Below are positions 6,705-14,232 of a stretch of 16,252 nucleotides of DNA, piece by piece. The stretch's first letter is position 1; every line of letters starts with the position of its first letter. The position numbers were made by a program, and so were the translations under genes. Source of the DNA: JAVBUZ01 sp031554725. GTDB lineage: Bacteria > Bacillota > Clostridia > Lachnospirales > Lachnospiraceae. The stretch covers positions 1 through 16,252 of the forward strand of contig JAVBUZ010000117.1 of assembly GCA_031554725.1 (NCBI GenBank), in the 5' to 3' direction. The notes beneath the pieces were generated by a model, which was not told where the DNA came from, searched no databases, and was given only the letters and a program-made list of their open reading frames with translations.

Positions 6705-9155
6705 ATGCGTAAACTTTCTCACATTTTTCAAAAGTCCTTTTTGTTTTTTGCTTGTTTACTATTTGCTTTTGTTCTGTTCCCTGCTTCTAATAGCATGGCT
6801 ACAGATTCTTCCAACGTTCTTTTCATATGCTCCTACAGCGAAAGCTTCCTCAGTGTTCCTGAGCAAATTCGCGGAGTCAAGTCCGTCCTAGACCCCCTAA
6901 ACATAAGTGTAGATATTGAATATATGGATATGAAGCGTTTTGAAAATGCAGAAAACCTTTCCTTATTCTATAACACTCTATCTTATAAGCTTGCAAATAC
7001 CGCACCTTATGATGCCATTTTGGTAGGGGATGATGCGGCCTTGCAGTTTGCCCTAGATCATTATGATGAGCTTTTTTGTAACCTTCCCCTTGTTTTCTTA
7101 TGCATAAACGATGAGACTAGAGCACAAACCGCTCTACAAAATCCAAACATTACAGGCATCATGGAAATTTCCGATTCCCTTCGCGAAACCATTGAGATCG
7201 CTTATGAGCTTTATCCCAACGCGAAGAATGTTGCTGCCATCGTAGATGACACCCTTACGGGGCAAGGAGATCAAAAGCAGTTCTTAAGCCAGGCCAGTAA
7301 CTTCCCTAGCTTGGAATTCAACCTGCTGAATGTATCCGATTACACCTTTGCTGAATTTGGTGACGTTTTATTAGATGTAGACGATGACACTCTTCTTTTA
7401 TATATGTGTATGTTCAATGATAAAGCCAATGACTTTATGGACATCAACGAGGCCTCCGCTTTTATTGCAAAGCATACCAAGGTTCCCGTTTTCCGTCATA
7501 GCATCGGTGGTGTTGGCAACGGACTTCTAGGAGGCAAAATGCTTTCCTTCTATGACTCAGGCGTCCTTGCTGCCGAAATGGTAGCCGACATTCTCCACGG
7601 AACTCCTGTTAGTATGATTGACGCCGTGCGAATGGCACCAGATAACTATTACTTTGATTATCAGGTTATGCAGACTTTTGGCATTACCAAAGAACAGCTT
7701 CCCGCTGATACCACTCTTATTAACGAAGAATACAACTTATTCCAAGAGTACAAACGCGAAATAACCTTTGCCATTATTATTTTTATTGTTCTTATCTTAA
7801 TTACTATATTATTACTTTGGGATAACGTAAAACGACGTAGCATTTTAAATCAGATCAAGCAAATGAACCGCCAAATTGAACATCAGGCCTCACATGACTA
7901 CCTTACCCAGCTACCTAACCGCTTTTCATTTATGAAGCGTCTAGAGGATGAGCTAGGCTGCGAAAAGTGTGGCACTGTATTTCTTATCGATATTGATAAC
8001 TTCAAATCCATTAATGATATTAAGGGACATATATATGGCGACAAGGTTTTAGTCTCTCTCGCAAATAAATTACGTTCACTTAGCGATGATAACTTCTTTA
8101 TTTCCAGACATGGTGGCGATGAATTCTTACTACTACTTTCTGGAGTACAAGAGCAGGCTACGATTTTGGAATATGCACAAAAGATTATCGCCTTATTTTC
8201 CGAAGTAACCATTATTGATGGTCAAGAGCTTTTCTTAAGCTGTAGCATTGGTATTGCAAGCTTTCCACAAGATAGTGACAATGTAGAGCAGCTCATCATG
8301 TACGCTGACACTGCTATGTATAAGGTAAAGTTTGAGGGAAAGAACAACTATATGTTTTATTCCCAAGACTTAAACAAAGAGTTTGCTGACCGCATTGAAT
8401 TGGGCAATCTTCTAAGACAGGCTGTAAAAAATGATGGCTTTACCCTATTTTATCAGCCCCTTGTAGATGTGAAGACCCAGCAGATTAGTAGCTTTGAAGC
8501 TCTTCTTCGTTTGAAAAATTATTCTATTTCTCCTGCTATATTTATTTCGGTAGCGGAGGAGCTGGGATTGATTATGGATATCGGAAGATGGGTTGTCGCT
8601 ACAGCCATAGCACAGCTTGCTAGTTGGCGGGAAATGGGCCTTCCCCCAAAAACAGTTTCCATCAACTTTTCAAACCTGCAACTAAAGGATGACGGTTTCC
8701 TCGTTTTCCTTCAAGATACCTTAAGAAAATACGATGTATCTCCTAGTTTATTAGAAATAGAAATAACAGAGAGTATTTTACTTAGAAAAACGGATGATGT
8801 ATTACGTTTTCTACATGAAATTAAGACTTTAGGTGTACGACTTTCCTTAGATGATTTTGGAACTGGCTATTCCTCTTTAAATTACCTAACCTATATTCCT
8901 GTGGACAAGGTAAAGCTAGACAAGTCACTTGTAGATAAGTTTTTAACTGATGAGCATTTCACCTTTATGAAAAGTCTCATTTCTATGTTGCACGAGCTGA
9001 ACGTCAGCATAACCGCAGAAGGTATCGAATACGCTTGGCAGTTCTTCCAATTAAAGAAAACCGCATGCGACACCATTCAAGGTTACCTATTTAGTAAGCC
9101 CCTTCCAGTTTCCGAAATAAATGAAATATATGAAAAAGCTTGGAATATCGAGTAA
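6705..9155 (+). CDS. Membrane-bound c-di-GMP enzyme: periplasmic-binding-type sensor, GGDEF and EAL domains
   Basis: An 816-residue signalling protein that should make and/or break c-di-GMP in response to an extracellular ligand. A signal peptide or N-terminal anchor (about 1-32) is followed by an extracytoplasmic domain (about 36-340, starting NVLFICSYSE) of the ABC substrate-binding-protein type, a transmembrane helix (353-372), and cytoplasmic GGDEF and EAL domains. The GGDEF core is intact: DIDNFKSIND (429-438), GD (445-446), GGDEF (470-474). The RxxD inhibitory site expected five residues before GGDEF is absent (DDNF there). The EAL domain keeps E598 (EALLR), N654, E686/E689 (EIEITES), D716-D717 (DDFGTGYSS), K737, E772 and Q792, so hydrolysis looks possible. 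The start has GAGGTG at a short spacer. It diverges from rpmG and precedes a FliD-like gene. Net activity and ligand cannot be told from sequence. Confidence 0.93.
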   Translation: MRKLSHIFQKSFLFFACLLFAFVLFPASNSMATDSSNVLFICSYSESFLSVPEQIRGVKSVLDPLNISVDIEYMDMKRFENAENLSLFYNTLSYKLANTAPYDAILVGDDAALQFALDHYDELFCNLPLVFLCINDETRAQTALQNPNITGIMEISDSLRETIEIAYELYPNAKNVAAIVDDTLTGQGDQKQFLSQASNFPSLEFNLLNVSDYTFAEFGDVLLDVDDDTLLLYMCMFNDKANDFMDINEASAFIAKHTKVPVFRHSIGGVGNGLLGGKMLSFYDSGVLAAEMVADILHGTPVSMIDAVRMAPDNYYFDYQVMQTFGITKEQLPADTTLINEEYNLFQEYKREITFAIIIFIVLILITILLLWDNVKRRSILNQIKQMNRQIEHQASHDYLTQLPNRFSFMKRLEDELGCEKCGTVFLIDIDNFKSINDIKGHIYGDKVLVSLANKLRSLSDDNFFISRHGGDEFLLLLSGVQEQATILEYAQKIIALFSEVTIIDGQELFLSCSIGIASFPQDSDNVEQLIMYADTAMYKVKFEGKNNYMFYSQDLNKEFADRIELGNLLRQAVKNDGFTLFYQPLVDVKTQQISSFEALLRLKNYSISPAIFISVAEELGLIMDIGRWVVATAIAQLASWREMGLPPKTVSINFSNLQLKDDGFLVFLQDTLRKYDVSPSLLEIEITESILLRKTDDVLRFLHEIKTLGVRLSLDDFGTGYSSLNYLTYIPVDKVKLDKSLVDKFLTDEHFTFMKSLISMLHELNVSITAEGIEYAWQFFQLKKTACDTIQGYLFSKPLPVSEINEIYEKAWNIE

Positions 9156-9166
9156 TCCTTGCTTTC

Positions 9167-9282
9167 ATGGACAGTTTGTGATAGTATATATGTATAAAAA
9201 TAGGTTTATTCTGCCTATCTGTTGGAACAACGATACATATATACTTTACTACCAAAAAGGAATTTGGTAGCAAGCTGTCCAT
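9167..9282 (+). other. Nested multi-helix structured element (candidate novel cis-RNA/attenuator)
   Basis: This 116-base element lies 11 bases after the GGDEF-EAL stop and 32 bases before the FliD-like start. P1: 9167-9178 pairs with 9271-9282 (12 bp, one G-U; ATGGACAGTTTG with CAAGCTGTCCAT). P2: 9183-9195 pairs perfectly with 9233-9245 (13 bp). P3: ATAGG/CCTAT (9200-9204 with 9214-9218). P4: GTTG-GAA-CAAC (9221-9231). P5: CTACCAAA/TTTGGTAG (9249-9256 with 9263-9270), directly abutting P1. The result is two stacked three-way junctions. ATTTTATTTT begins at the last P1 base (9281-9290), so closing P1 could act as a terminator. I recognise no known riboswitch class in it. A MITE-like DNA repeat is the main alternative. 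Confidence 0.7.
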
Positions 9283-9314
9283 TTTATTTTCACGGAAGAA
9301 AGGAGGGACAGGCA

Positions 9315-10607
9315 ATGAGTGCTATTCTTACTAATGTTTATAACCATTATCTTACTACATATGCGCCCAAGGGTACCACGCCATTTGATACTCATAAAAA
9401 GAGCGAGCTTCGTAGTGTTTACAACTCCATTGTCAAATTAAATAAAGAATCCCCCTGGTATCTTCCTGATAATAGTGCTGAAACTCAGTCCTATGCTATT
9501 GACTTGAAAGAAAATGCAAGAGCCTTAAAAAATACCATCGCTTCCCTTGGTGGTTTGGATGAATCCAATCTTCTGAATAAGAAGACAGCCTTTTCTAGCA
9601 ATATAAATCTCGCCACCGCTACCTGCGTCAGCAATTTTGCCGCTGGCGAAGCATTACCTAGTTTGGAATTAGAGGTTCTTTCCCTAGCCAAACCTCAAGA
9701 AAATCTCGGCTACTATTTACCTAACGAAAACGTGGAGCTTCCTGCTGACAACTACTCTTTTGATGTTGGCATCGGCGGAATCAATTATGAGTTCCAATTT
9801 AACATAAGAGAAAACGAAACCAACAAAGATTTACAAGAGCGTTTAGTTCGCCTTATCAACAATGCTAATATTGGCATCTCTGCCGATGTGCATGAGATGA
9901 ACGGGAAAACTTCCCTTCGTCTTGCTTCTACAGCTACCGGTATTCCCGAAGATAAGGAGCAAATCTTCACTGTTACCGATGACCGCACCAGCAAAAAGGC
10001 CGGAACCGTTGAATACCTTGGCATTAGCTTTAATTCCAAAGCACCCACTAATGCCTCTTTCCGATTAAATGGCGAAGCACGCAGTGCTGCCTCCAACCAC
10101 TTTACAATCGGCAAGCTGTTTGAAATAGAATTAACTGGTGTTAGTGTGGATGGGGAAACCACTCATATCGGATTAAAAACAGATGTTGACTCTCTAACCG
10201 AGAACGTGTCACAGCTCGTTGGCGGTTACAACGATTTTATAAAAGCCGTTTCTACCTATTCAGAGGCCCACCCTAAAAGCTCACGGCTTGCAAGCGAAAT
10301 GGGAACCATTGCTTCTTTGTACAGGAATGATTTAGATTCTTTGGGTATTTCCCTAGATGCAGACAACACTCTCACTATAGATGCCAACCTACTAAAACAA
10401 AGTGCCATGGATGAGGACGCACTTTCCTCCCTTACTTCACTTAGAAACTTTACTCACTCCCTAGTGCGCAAGACCTCTCAGGTTTCCTTAGACCCAATGC
10501 GGTATGCGGATAAAACCGTTGTGGCATACAAGAATCCAGGGCATAACTTTTCCAGTCCATATACACCTAGCCCATATAGTGGCATGATGTTCAATAGTTA
10601 TTGTTAA
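9315..10607 (+). CDS. FliD-like flagellar filament-cap / hook-associated protein homologue
   Basis: A 430-residue secreted-type protein with no signal peptide, as expected for export by the flagellar apparatus. The start at 9315 (MSAILTNVYN) follows AAAGGAGG with an 8-base spacer; an ATG-less extension to 9222 in the same frame falls inside the structured element and is rejected. Residues about 115-210 resemble the flagellar hook-IN type region (LPADNYSFDVGIGGINYEFQ). Residues about 290-365 resemble the FliD C-terminal region (YNDFIKAVSTYSE, then DSLGISLDADNTLTIDANLL). It lacks the usual FliD N-terminus, and the part after the last motif is short, ending YSGMMFNSYC with a terminal cysteine. 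It may therefore be a divergent cap protein or a FliD paralogue. A flagellin gene 5 kb away supports a motility role. Confidence 0.6.
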   Translation: MSAILTNVYNHYLTTYAPKGTTPFDTHKKSELRSVYNSIVKLNKESPWYLPDNSAETQSYAIDLKENARALKNTIASLGGLDESNLLNKKTAFSSNINLATATCVSNFAAGEALPSLELEVLSLAKPQENLGYYLPNENVELPADNYSFDVGIGGINYEFQFNIRENETNKDLQERLVRLINNANIGISADVHEMNGKTSLRLASTATGIPEDKEQIFTVTDDRTSKKAGTVEYLGISFNSKAPTNASFRLNGEARSAASNHFTIGKLFEIELTGVSVDGETTHIGLKTDVDSLTENVSQLVGGYNDFIKAVSTYSEAHPKSSRLASEMGTIASLYRNDLDSLGISLDADNTLTIDANLLKQSAMDEDALSSLTSLRNFTHSLVRKTSQVSLDPMRYADKTVVAYKNPGHNFSSPYTPSPYSGMMFNSYC

Positions 10608-10640
10608 TAAGGAGCCGATGTAAATCGACTCCTTATTTTT
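10606..10640. terminator. Terminator between convergent genes
   Basis: AAGGAGCCGAT (10609-10619) pairs with ATCGACTCCTT (10624-10634) with one mismatch around GTAA, and AAT/ATT extends the base of the stem (10606-10608 with 10635-10637). The plus strand has a T-rich tail (10636-10640). It lies between the FliD-like gene (plus) and the carboxyltransferase gene (minus) and probably serves both, with better T-richness for the plus strand. Confidence 0.8.
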
Positions 10641-10645
10641 ATGTT

Positions 10646-12268
10646 CTATAATGGAATGTTTCCATGTTTTTTGTATATTGGTTCAACCTTTTTACTTCTT
10701 AGGCTCTTTAAGGACTTTAAAAGTCTCTGTCTTGTTTCTTCTGGTTTAATTACTTCGTTTACATATCCTCTTGAAGCCGCAACATAAGGATTTAAAAATC
10801 TATCCTCATATTCCTTTTTACACTGTGCTCTCATAGCTTCTGGATCTGCAGATGCTTTTATCTTTCTCTTGAATGCAATATTTACCGCACCATCTGCACC
10901 CATAACAGCAATTTCAGCGATTGGCCAAGCAAATACCATATCTGCGCCCATTTCTTTAGAATTCATGGCAATGTAAGCTCCACCGTATGCTTTACGCATA
11001 ATTACAGAAATCTTAGGAACTGTTGCCTCTGAATAGGCATATAGCACCTTGGCACCATGACGAATAATACCATTATGCTCTTGAGCTGTTCCTGGTAAAA
11101 AGGCTGGAACATCAACCAAGGTAATGAGTGGTATATTAAAGCAATCACAAAAACGAATGAATCTTGCCATCTTATCTGATGCATGATAATCCAAAGAACC
11201 ACAAAGATTGTTTGGTTGATTTGCTACAAAGCCAACACATTCGCCTTCCATTCTTCCCCAACCTACCACGATGTTTGGTGCAAAGTCCTTATGCACTTCA
11301 AAGAAGGTATTGGGATCTGCTATACAAGCAATAACATCCTTTACATCATAAGCCACACGTGAATTATCCGGTACTATTTGGGTTAGCTTTGCACAAGGAT
11401 TTTCATCCTGCTTGCCTCCCGCTTTTATAAAAGGAATTTTATCTAATACTTTGTGTAAACCAAGTAAAGGCGCATCCTTTTCGGTAATTGGCTTAATTGT
11501 TGGTGCCTTTTCTTCATTGTTGCTTGGTAAGTAAGTAAGTAGCTTACGCACCCCCATCAAGCAATCACTTTCTGTATCATATGTAAAATGAGACACACCA
11601 CTCTTCTTTGCATGAACCTCAGCTCCGCCAAGCTCCTCTACGGTTACCTCTTCATACACTACTGTTTTTACTACATTCGGTCCCGTTATAAACATTTTAG
11701 ATATGTCTTTAACCATAAAGATAAAATCGCAGATTGCTGGTGCATAGCAAGCTCCTCCTGAGCAAGGTCCTAGGATAACTGCTATTTGAGGAATGACTCC
11801 CGATGCTTTCGTATGACGCAAAAACATGCCACTGTAGCCGCTTAATGAAGAAATACCTTCTTCAATTCTCGCTCCGCCACTATCGTTAATGCAAATCATC
11901 GGCGCCTTCATCTGCATCGCCATATCTTGAATTCTTGTAATTTTAAAAGAATGATATTCTCCTAATGTTCCGCCAATTACAGTAAAATCTTCACTTGCCA
12001 CAAAAACAAGTCTACCATCAATTTCACCGTAGCCAGTAACTACACCATCACCTGGAACACGCTTTTTGTCCAAGTCGAAATCATCAATTCTAGATTCAAT
12101 GAAACCATCAACTTCTACAAAGGTTCCCTTATCTAGTAGTATATCTATACGCTCTCTCGCGGTAAGCTTTCCCTGCTCATGCTGTTTGTCTATCTTTAAC
12201 TGGCCACCACCTAGGGCTGCTTTTCCTCTTCTGTCATCTAGGCCTTGTAATGCTTCATTCCAATTCAT
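10646..12268 (-). CDS. Acyl-CoA carboxylase/decarboxylase carboxyltransferase subunit (PccB/MmdA family)
   Basis: A 540-residue biotin-dependent carboxyltransferase that moves CO2 between carboxybiotin and an acyl-CoA, probably propionyl-/methylmalonyl-CoA. Two crotonase-fold halves are clear. The first has GGARIEEG (131-138) and the oxyanion-hole loop GPCSGGACYAPA (167-178). The second has VDVPAFLPGTAQEHNG (385-400) and AYGGAYIAM (427-435). The C-terminus KKHGNIPL is typical of methylmalonyl-CoA decarboxylase alpha and propionyl-CoA carboxylase beta. Length is normal, and AAGGAG precedes the ATG at a good distance. No biotin carrier, biotin carboxylase or membrane decarboxylase subunit is adjacent: it has its own promoter and a terminator right after it, so partners must be encoded elsewhere. 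Sequence alone does not decide between a soluble carboxylase and a Na+-pumping decarboxylase role. Confidence 0.93.
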   Translation of the reverse strand: MNWNEALQGLDDRRGKAALGGGQLKIDKQHEQGKLTARERIDILLDKGTFVEVDGFIESRIDDFDLDKKRVPGDGVVTGYGEIDGRLVFVASEDFTVIGGTLGEYHSFKITRIQDMAMQMKAPMICINDSGGARIEEGISSLSGYSGMFLRHTKASGVIPQIAVILGPCSGGACYAPAICDFIFMVKDISKMFITGPNVVKTVVYEEVTVEELGGAEVHAKKSGVSHFTYDTESDCLMGVRKLLTYLPSNNEEKAPTIKPITEKDAPLLGLHKVLDKIPFIKAGGKQDENPCAKLTQIVPDNSRVAYDVKDVIACIADPNTFFEVHKDFAPNIVVGWGRMEGECVGFVANQPNNLCGSLDYHASDKMARFIRFCDCFNIPLITLVDVPAFLPGTAQEHNGIIRHGAKVLYAYSEATVPKISVIMRKAYGGAYIAMNSKEMGADMVFAWPIAEIAVMGADGAVNIAFKRKIKASADPEAMRAQCKKEYEDRFLNPYVAASRGYVNEVIKPEETRQRLLKSLKSLRSKKVEPIYKKHGNIPL

Positions 12269-12336
12269 ACTTAACTCCTTTTGAAATCCTTATTATTTGA
12301 ACTTCTAATACTTTGATATTCAAACTATCTAGGAAT

Positions 12337-12364
12337 ATTATAGCATCAAAAATGAAAAAGGCAA
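12337..12364 (-). promoter_or_regulatory. Promoter for the carboxyltransferase gene, overlapping the glf terminator
   Basis: On the minus strand a perfect TATAAT (12342-12337) has an extended -10 TG and, 16 bases upstream, TTGCCT (12364-12359). The -35 box lies within the downstream arm of the glf terminator hairpin, so the end of one unit and the start of the next share sequence. The 5' UTR would be about 60 bases. Confidence 0.65.
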
Positions 12365-12387
12365 GTAATTTTTTACTCGCCTTTTTC
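12354..12387 (-). terminator. Intrinsic terminator after glf
   Basis: On the minus strand GAAAAAGGCGAGTAA pairs with TTACTTGCCTTTTTC (15-bp arms with one G-U) around AAAA, followed by ATTTTTG. It lies about 20 bases past the glf stop. The near-symmetrical A/T flanks would let it work in either direction, although no plus-strand gene needs it. Confidence 0.85.
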
Positions 12388-12409
12388 AAATCCTTATTTT
12401 ATATTTCTT

Positions 12410-13516
12410 TTAACTTAGTTCTTCTTTTACCATAGCTAGCGCCGAGAGAATCACCTTGTCCATATCATAGTAACGATACTGTCCTAATCTTCCACCAAAT
12501 AGAACCTCGCTCTCTTTTTGCGCAAGTTCCTTATATCTCGCATACAGAGCATCATTTTCTTCATTATTAATTGGATAATATGGCTCCACCTCTCGGTTCC
12601 ATTCAGCAGAGTATTCCTTTGAAATAACCGTATCTGGTTGGGTACCAAACTCAAAATGCTTGTGTTCAATAACTCTCGTATAAGGAACCTCCCTATCCGT
12701 ATAGTTAACCACCGCATTTCCTTGGTAATTTTCCTCACCTTCTAATAGTTCTTCCTCAAAGCGTACGCTGCGGTACTGCAATTCTCCAAGGGAATAATCA
12801 AAATACTCATCAATCATGCCAGTATATAAAACCTTACCATAGGTAGTATCTTTATTCTCTGCTAAAAACTCCTTGTAAGAAATCCCCAGTCGCACCTCTA
12901 CACCTTCTAGCATCTTTTCTGCTATCTGTGTATATCCATCTTTAGGAATTCCTTGATAGGGATCTGTAAAATAATTATTATCGTAGGTAAAGCGCAATGG
13001 CAATCGCTTAATAATAAACGCTGGAAGCTCTGTACAAGCCCTGCCCCATTGCTTCTGAGTATAGCCCTTTATAAGCTTTTCATAAACATCCCTTCCCACT
13101 AGAGAAAGCGCCTGTTCTTCCAAATTCTTTGGCTCAGTTAAATTTAGCTCCTTTACCTGACCTTCAATAATCGCTTTCGCTTCTGCAGGAGTTTTTATCC
13201 CCCACATCTTACTAAAAGTATTCATATTAAAAGGCATGTTATATAATTCATCTTTATAAATTGCAACTGGGGAATTGATGTAATGATTAAACTCTGCAAA
13301 TTCATTAATATAATCCCAAACTTTTTTATCCGAGGTGTGAAAAATATGCGCTCCGTACTTATGCACTTGGATGCCATTTTGCTCCTTCGTATAAATGTTT
13401 CCACCAATGTGACTTCGCTTTTCTATAACCAAGCTAGTCTTACCTGCTTTTTTCATTTCATAGGCAAAAACAGACCCAAACAGTCCTGCACCTACAATGA
13501 GATAATCGTAATACAT
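12410..13516 (-). CDS. glf: UDP-galactopyranose mutase
   Basis: Flavoenzyme that interconverts UDP-galactopyranose and UDP-galactofuranose, supplying Galf for surface polysaccharides. The 368 residues are normal family length. The N-terminal FAD-binding fold has GAGLFG (9-14) and GGNIYT (38-43), followed by KYGAHIFHT (53-61). Family motifs also include YTQKQWG (152-158), LPLRFTYDNNYF (172-183, with R175 in the substrate-contact position) and FGGRLGQYRYYDMD (340-353, R343). The ATG is preceded by GAGGAAG. It lies 53 bases after an HTH regulator gene with no terminator between, so the two may be co-transcribed. No glycosyltransferase or other polysaccharide gene is adjacent in the window. Confidence 0.97.
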   Translation of the reverse strand: MYYDYLIVGAGLFGSVFAYEMKKAGKTSLVIEKRSHIGGNIYTKEQNGIQVHKYGAHIFHTSDKKVWDYINEFAEFNHYINSPVAIYKDELYNMPFNMNTFSKMWGIKTPAEAKAIIEGQVKELNLTEPKNLEEQALSLVGRDVYEKLIKGYTQKQWGRACTELPAFIIKRLPLRFTYDNNYFTDPYQGIPKDGYTQIAEKMLEGVEVRLGISYKEFLAENKDTTYGKVLYTGMIDEYFDYSLGELQYRSVRFEEELLEGEENYQGNAVVNYTDREVPYTRVIEHKHFEFGTQPDTVISKEYSAEWNREVEPYYPINNEENDALYARYKELAQKESEVLFGGRLGQYRYYDMDKVILSALAMVKEELS

Positions 13517-13569
13517 CTTCTTCCTCTTTTCTGACTGTTTTTACTGACGTGTCAACTTTTCTCTTGTAC

Positions 13570-13920
13570 TTATTTTACCTTTTTTGTTTTCACTTTATAC
13601 TTTTCGATTTGAACAAAATCATCCATCAACTCTAAAACCTTGTCTCTACCAACTTGGTTTAATTTTACATAATACTGCATAACTCTATTTTCTAGAAGCT
13701 GTACATCAAGTGGAGTTCCCTTTTCTAGGGTTGTAAAATCTACTGGGTTCAAATTTAACTTATCGCACATCTTTATAACTGTACCATAAGCCATTCCTTC
13801 AATTCCTCTTTCTAATGCAGTTACTAGTGTGCTATATGGAATTCCTAACTCCATTGCAAACTGTCTAATACTTCTATACTGTTTTAAAATCTCTTTCTTT
13901 AAAATATCTGCCTTGGTCAT
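13570..13920 (-). CDS. Small helix-turn-helix (Cro/XRE-like) transcriptional regulator
   Basis: A 116-residue DNA-binding protein. Residues about 17-62 form an XRE-type helix bundle: SIRQFAMELGIPYSTLVTAL followed by ERGIEG and TVIKMCDKLNLNPVDF. The C-terminal part (about 75-116) has no recognised ligand domain and ends in a lysine-rich tail (KYKVKTKKVK). The start is placed at the ATG at 13920 (MTKADIL), which has AAAGGTG with a 6-base spacer. A GTG at 13929 would add three residues but has poorer spacing. It is transcribed ahead of glf and may control it and/or itself. The family assignment is from the helix pattern; targets are unknown. Confidence 0.75.
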   Translation of the reverse strand: MTKADILKKEILKQYRSIRQFAMELGIPYSTLVTALERGIEGMAYGTVIKMCDKLNLNPVDFTTLEKGTPLDVQLLENRVMQYYVKLNQVGRDKVLELMDDFVQIEKYKVKTKKVK

Positions 13921-13929
13921 TTTCTTCAC

Positions 13930-14171
13930 CTTTCCTTATATCAATTTCATATTTAATATATGCTTACTAATAATATACGATATTGCGTTAGGATTTACAA
14001 TAGGCTGAAAGGACTTCACAAAAATTTAAGGAATTAAAGAATTTGAAACATAAAGATAGAGTTCCTATGTCACTTTATACATTGTTGTGATTGTTTGTGA
14101 TTTACATTTGATTTTTTGATATACGCGTTGAACGTATCTTAGATTTTTAACTATTTAAAATCGATATGTAG
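13930..14171. other. A/T-rich intergenic region without a gene
   Basis: I see no coding frame that looks real. The left end carries the promoter of the HTH gene. The direct repeat TTGTGATT occurs twice (14085-14092 and 14095-14102), one helical turn apart. A 5-bp stem ATACG/CGTAT lies near 14130. Some of it may be decayed sequence, but no family is recognisable. Confidence 0.5.
13972..14000 (-). promoter_or_regulatory. Candidate promoter for the HTH regulator (and glf)
   Basis: On the minus strand TTGTAA (14000-13995) and TATATT (13977-13972) are 17 bases apart, with 4/6 and 5/6 consensus matches. The predicted start is about 45 bases before the ATG. The sequence is A/T-rich, so chance matches are possible. 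Confidence 0.42.
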
Positions 14172-14221
14172 ATAGTGTTACCTCAGGGCAACACTTTTAG
14201 AGAATTGGTTGACAATTCTCT
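14172..14221. repeat. Two-hairpin repeat, diverged copy at the 3' flank of the nuclease gene
   Basis: On plus: ATAGTGTT, a short imperfect hairpin (AGTGTT/AACACT, 14174-14179 with 14190-14195, plus two inner G-C pairs), then a perfect 9-bp hairpin AGAGAATTG/CAATTCTCT (14199-14207 with 14213-14221) around GTTGA. The order, spacing and terminal ATAGTGT match the two hairpins at 15052-15116 in the same orientation. It begins 12 bases past the nuclease stop. On the minus strand there is no T-run, so it is not an obvious terminator for that gene. Confidence 0.7.
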
Positions 14222-14232
14222 TTTGGATTGAA

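Noticed and set aside
9167..9282. Known c-di-GMP riboswitch
   Set aside because: The conserved core sequences I know for class I and class II are not present; only the gene context suggests it.
9222..9314. N-terminal extension of the FliD-like protein
   Set aside because: It would lie within the structured element; the ATG at 9315 has AAAGGAGG at 8 bases.
11860..11890. CAATTCTCG within the carboxyltransferase gene as a third hairpin-repeat copy
   Set aside because: It is only a 9-base partial match with no partner arm or ATAGTGT edge; coding sequence explains it.
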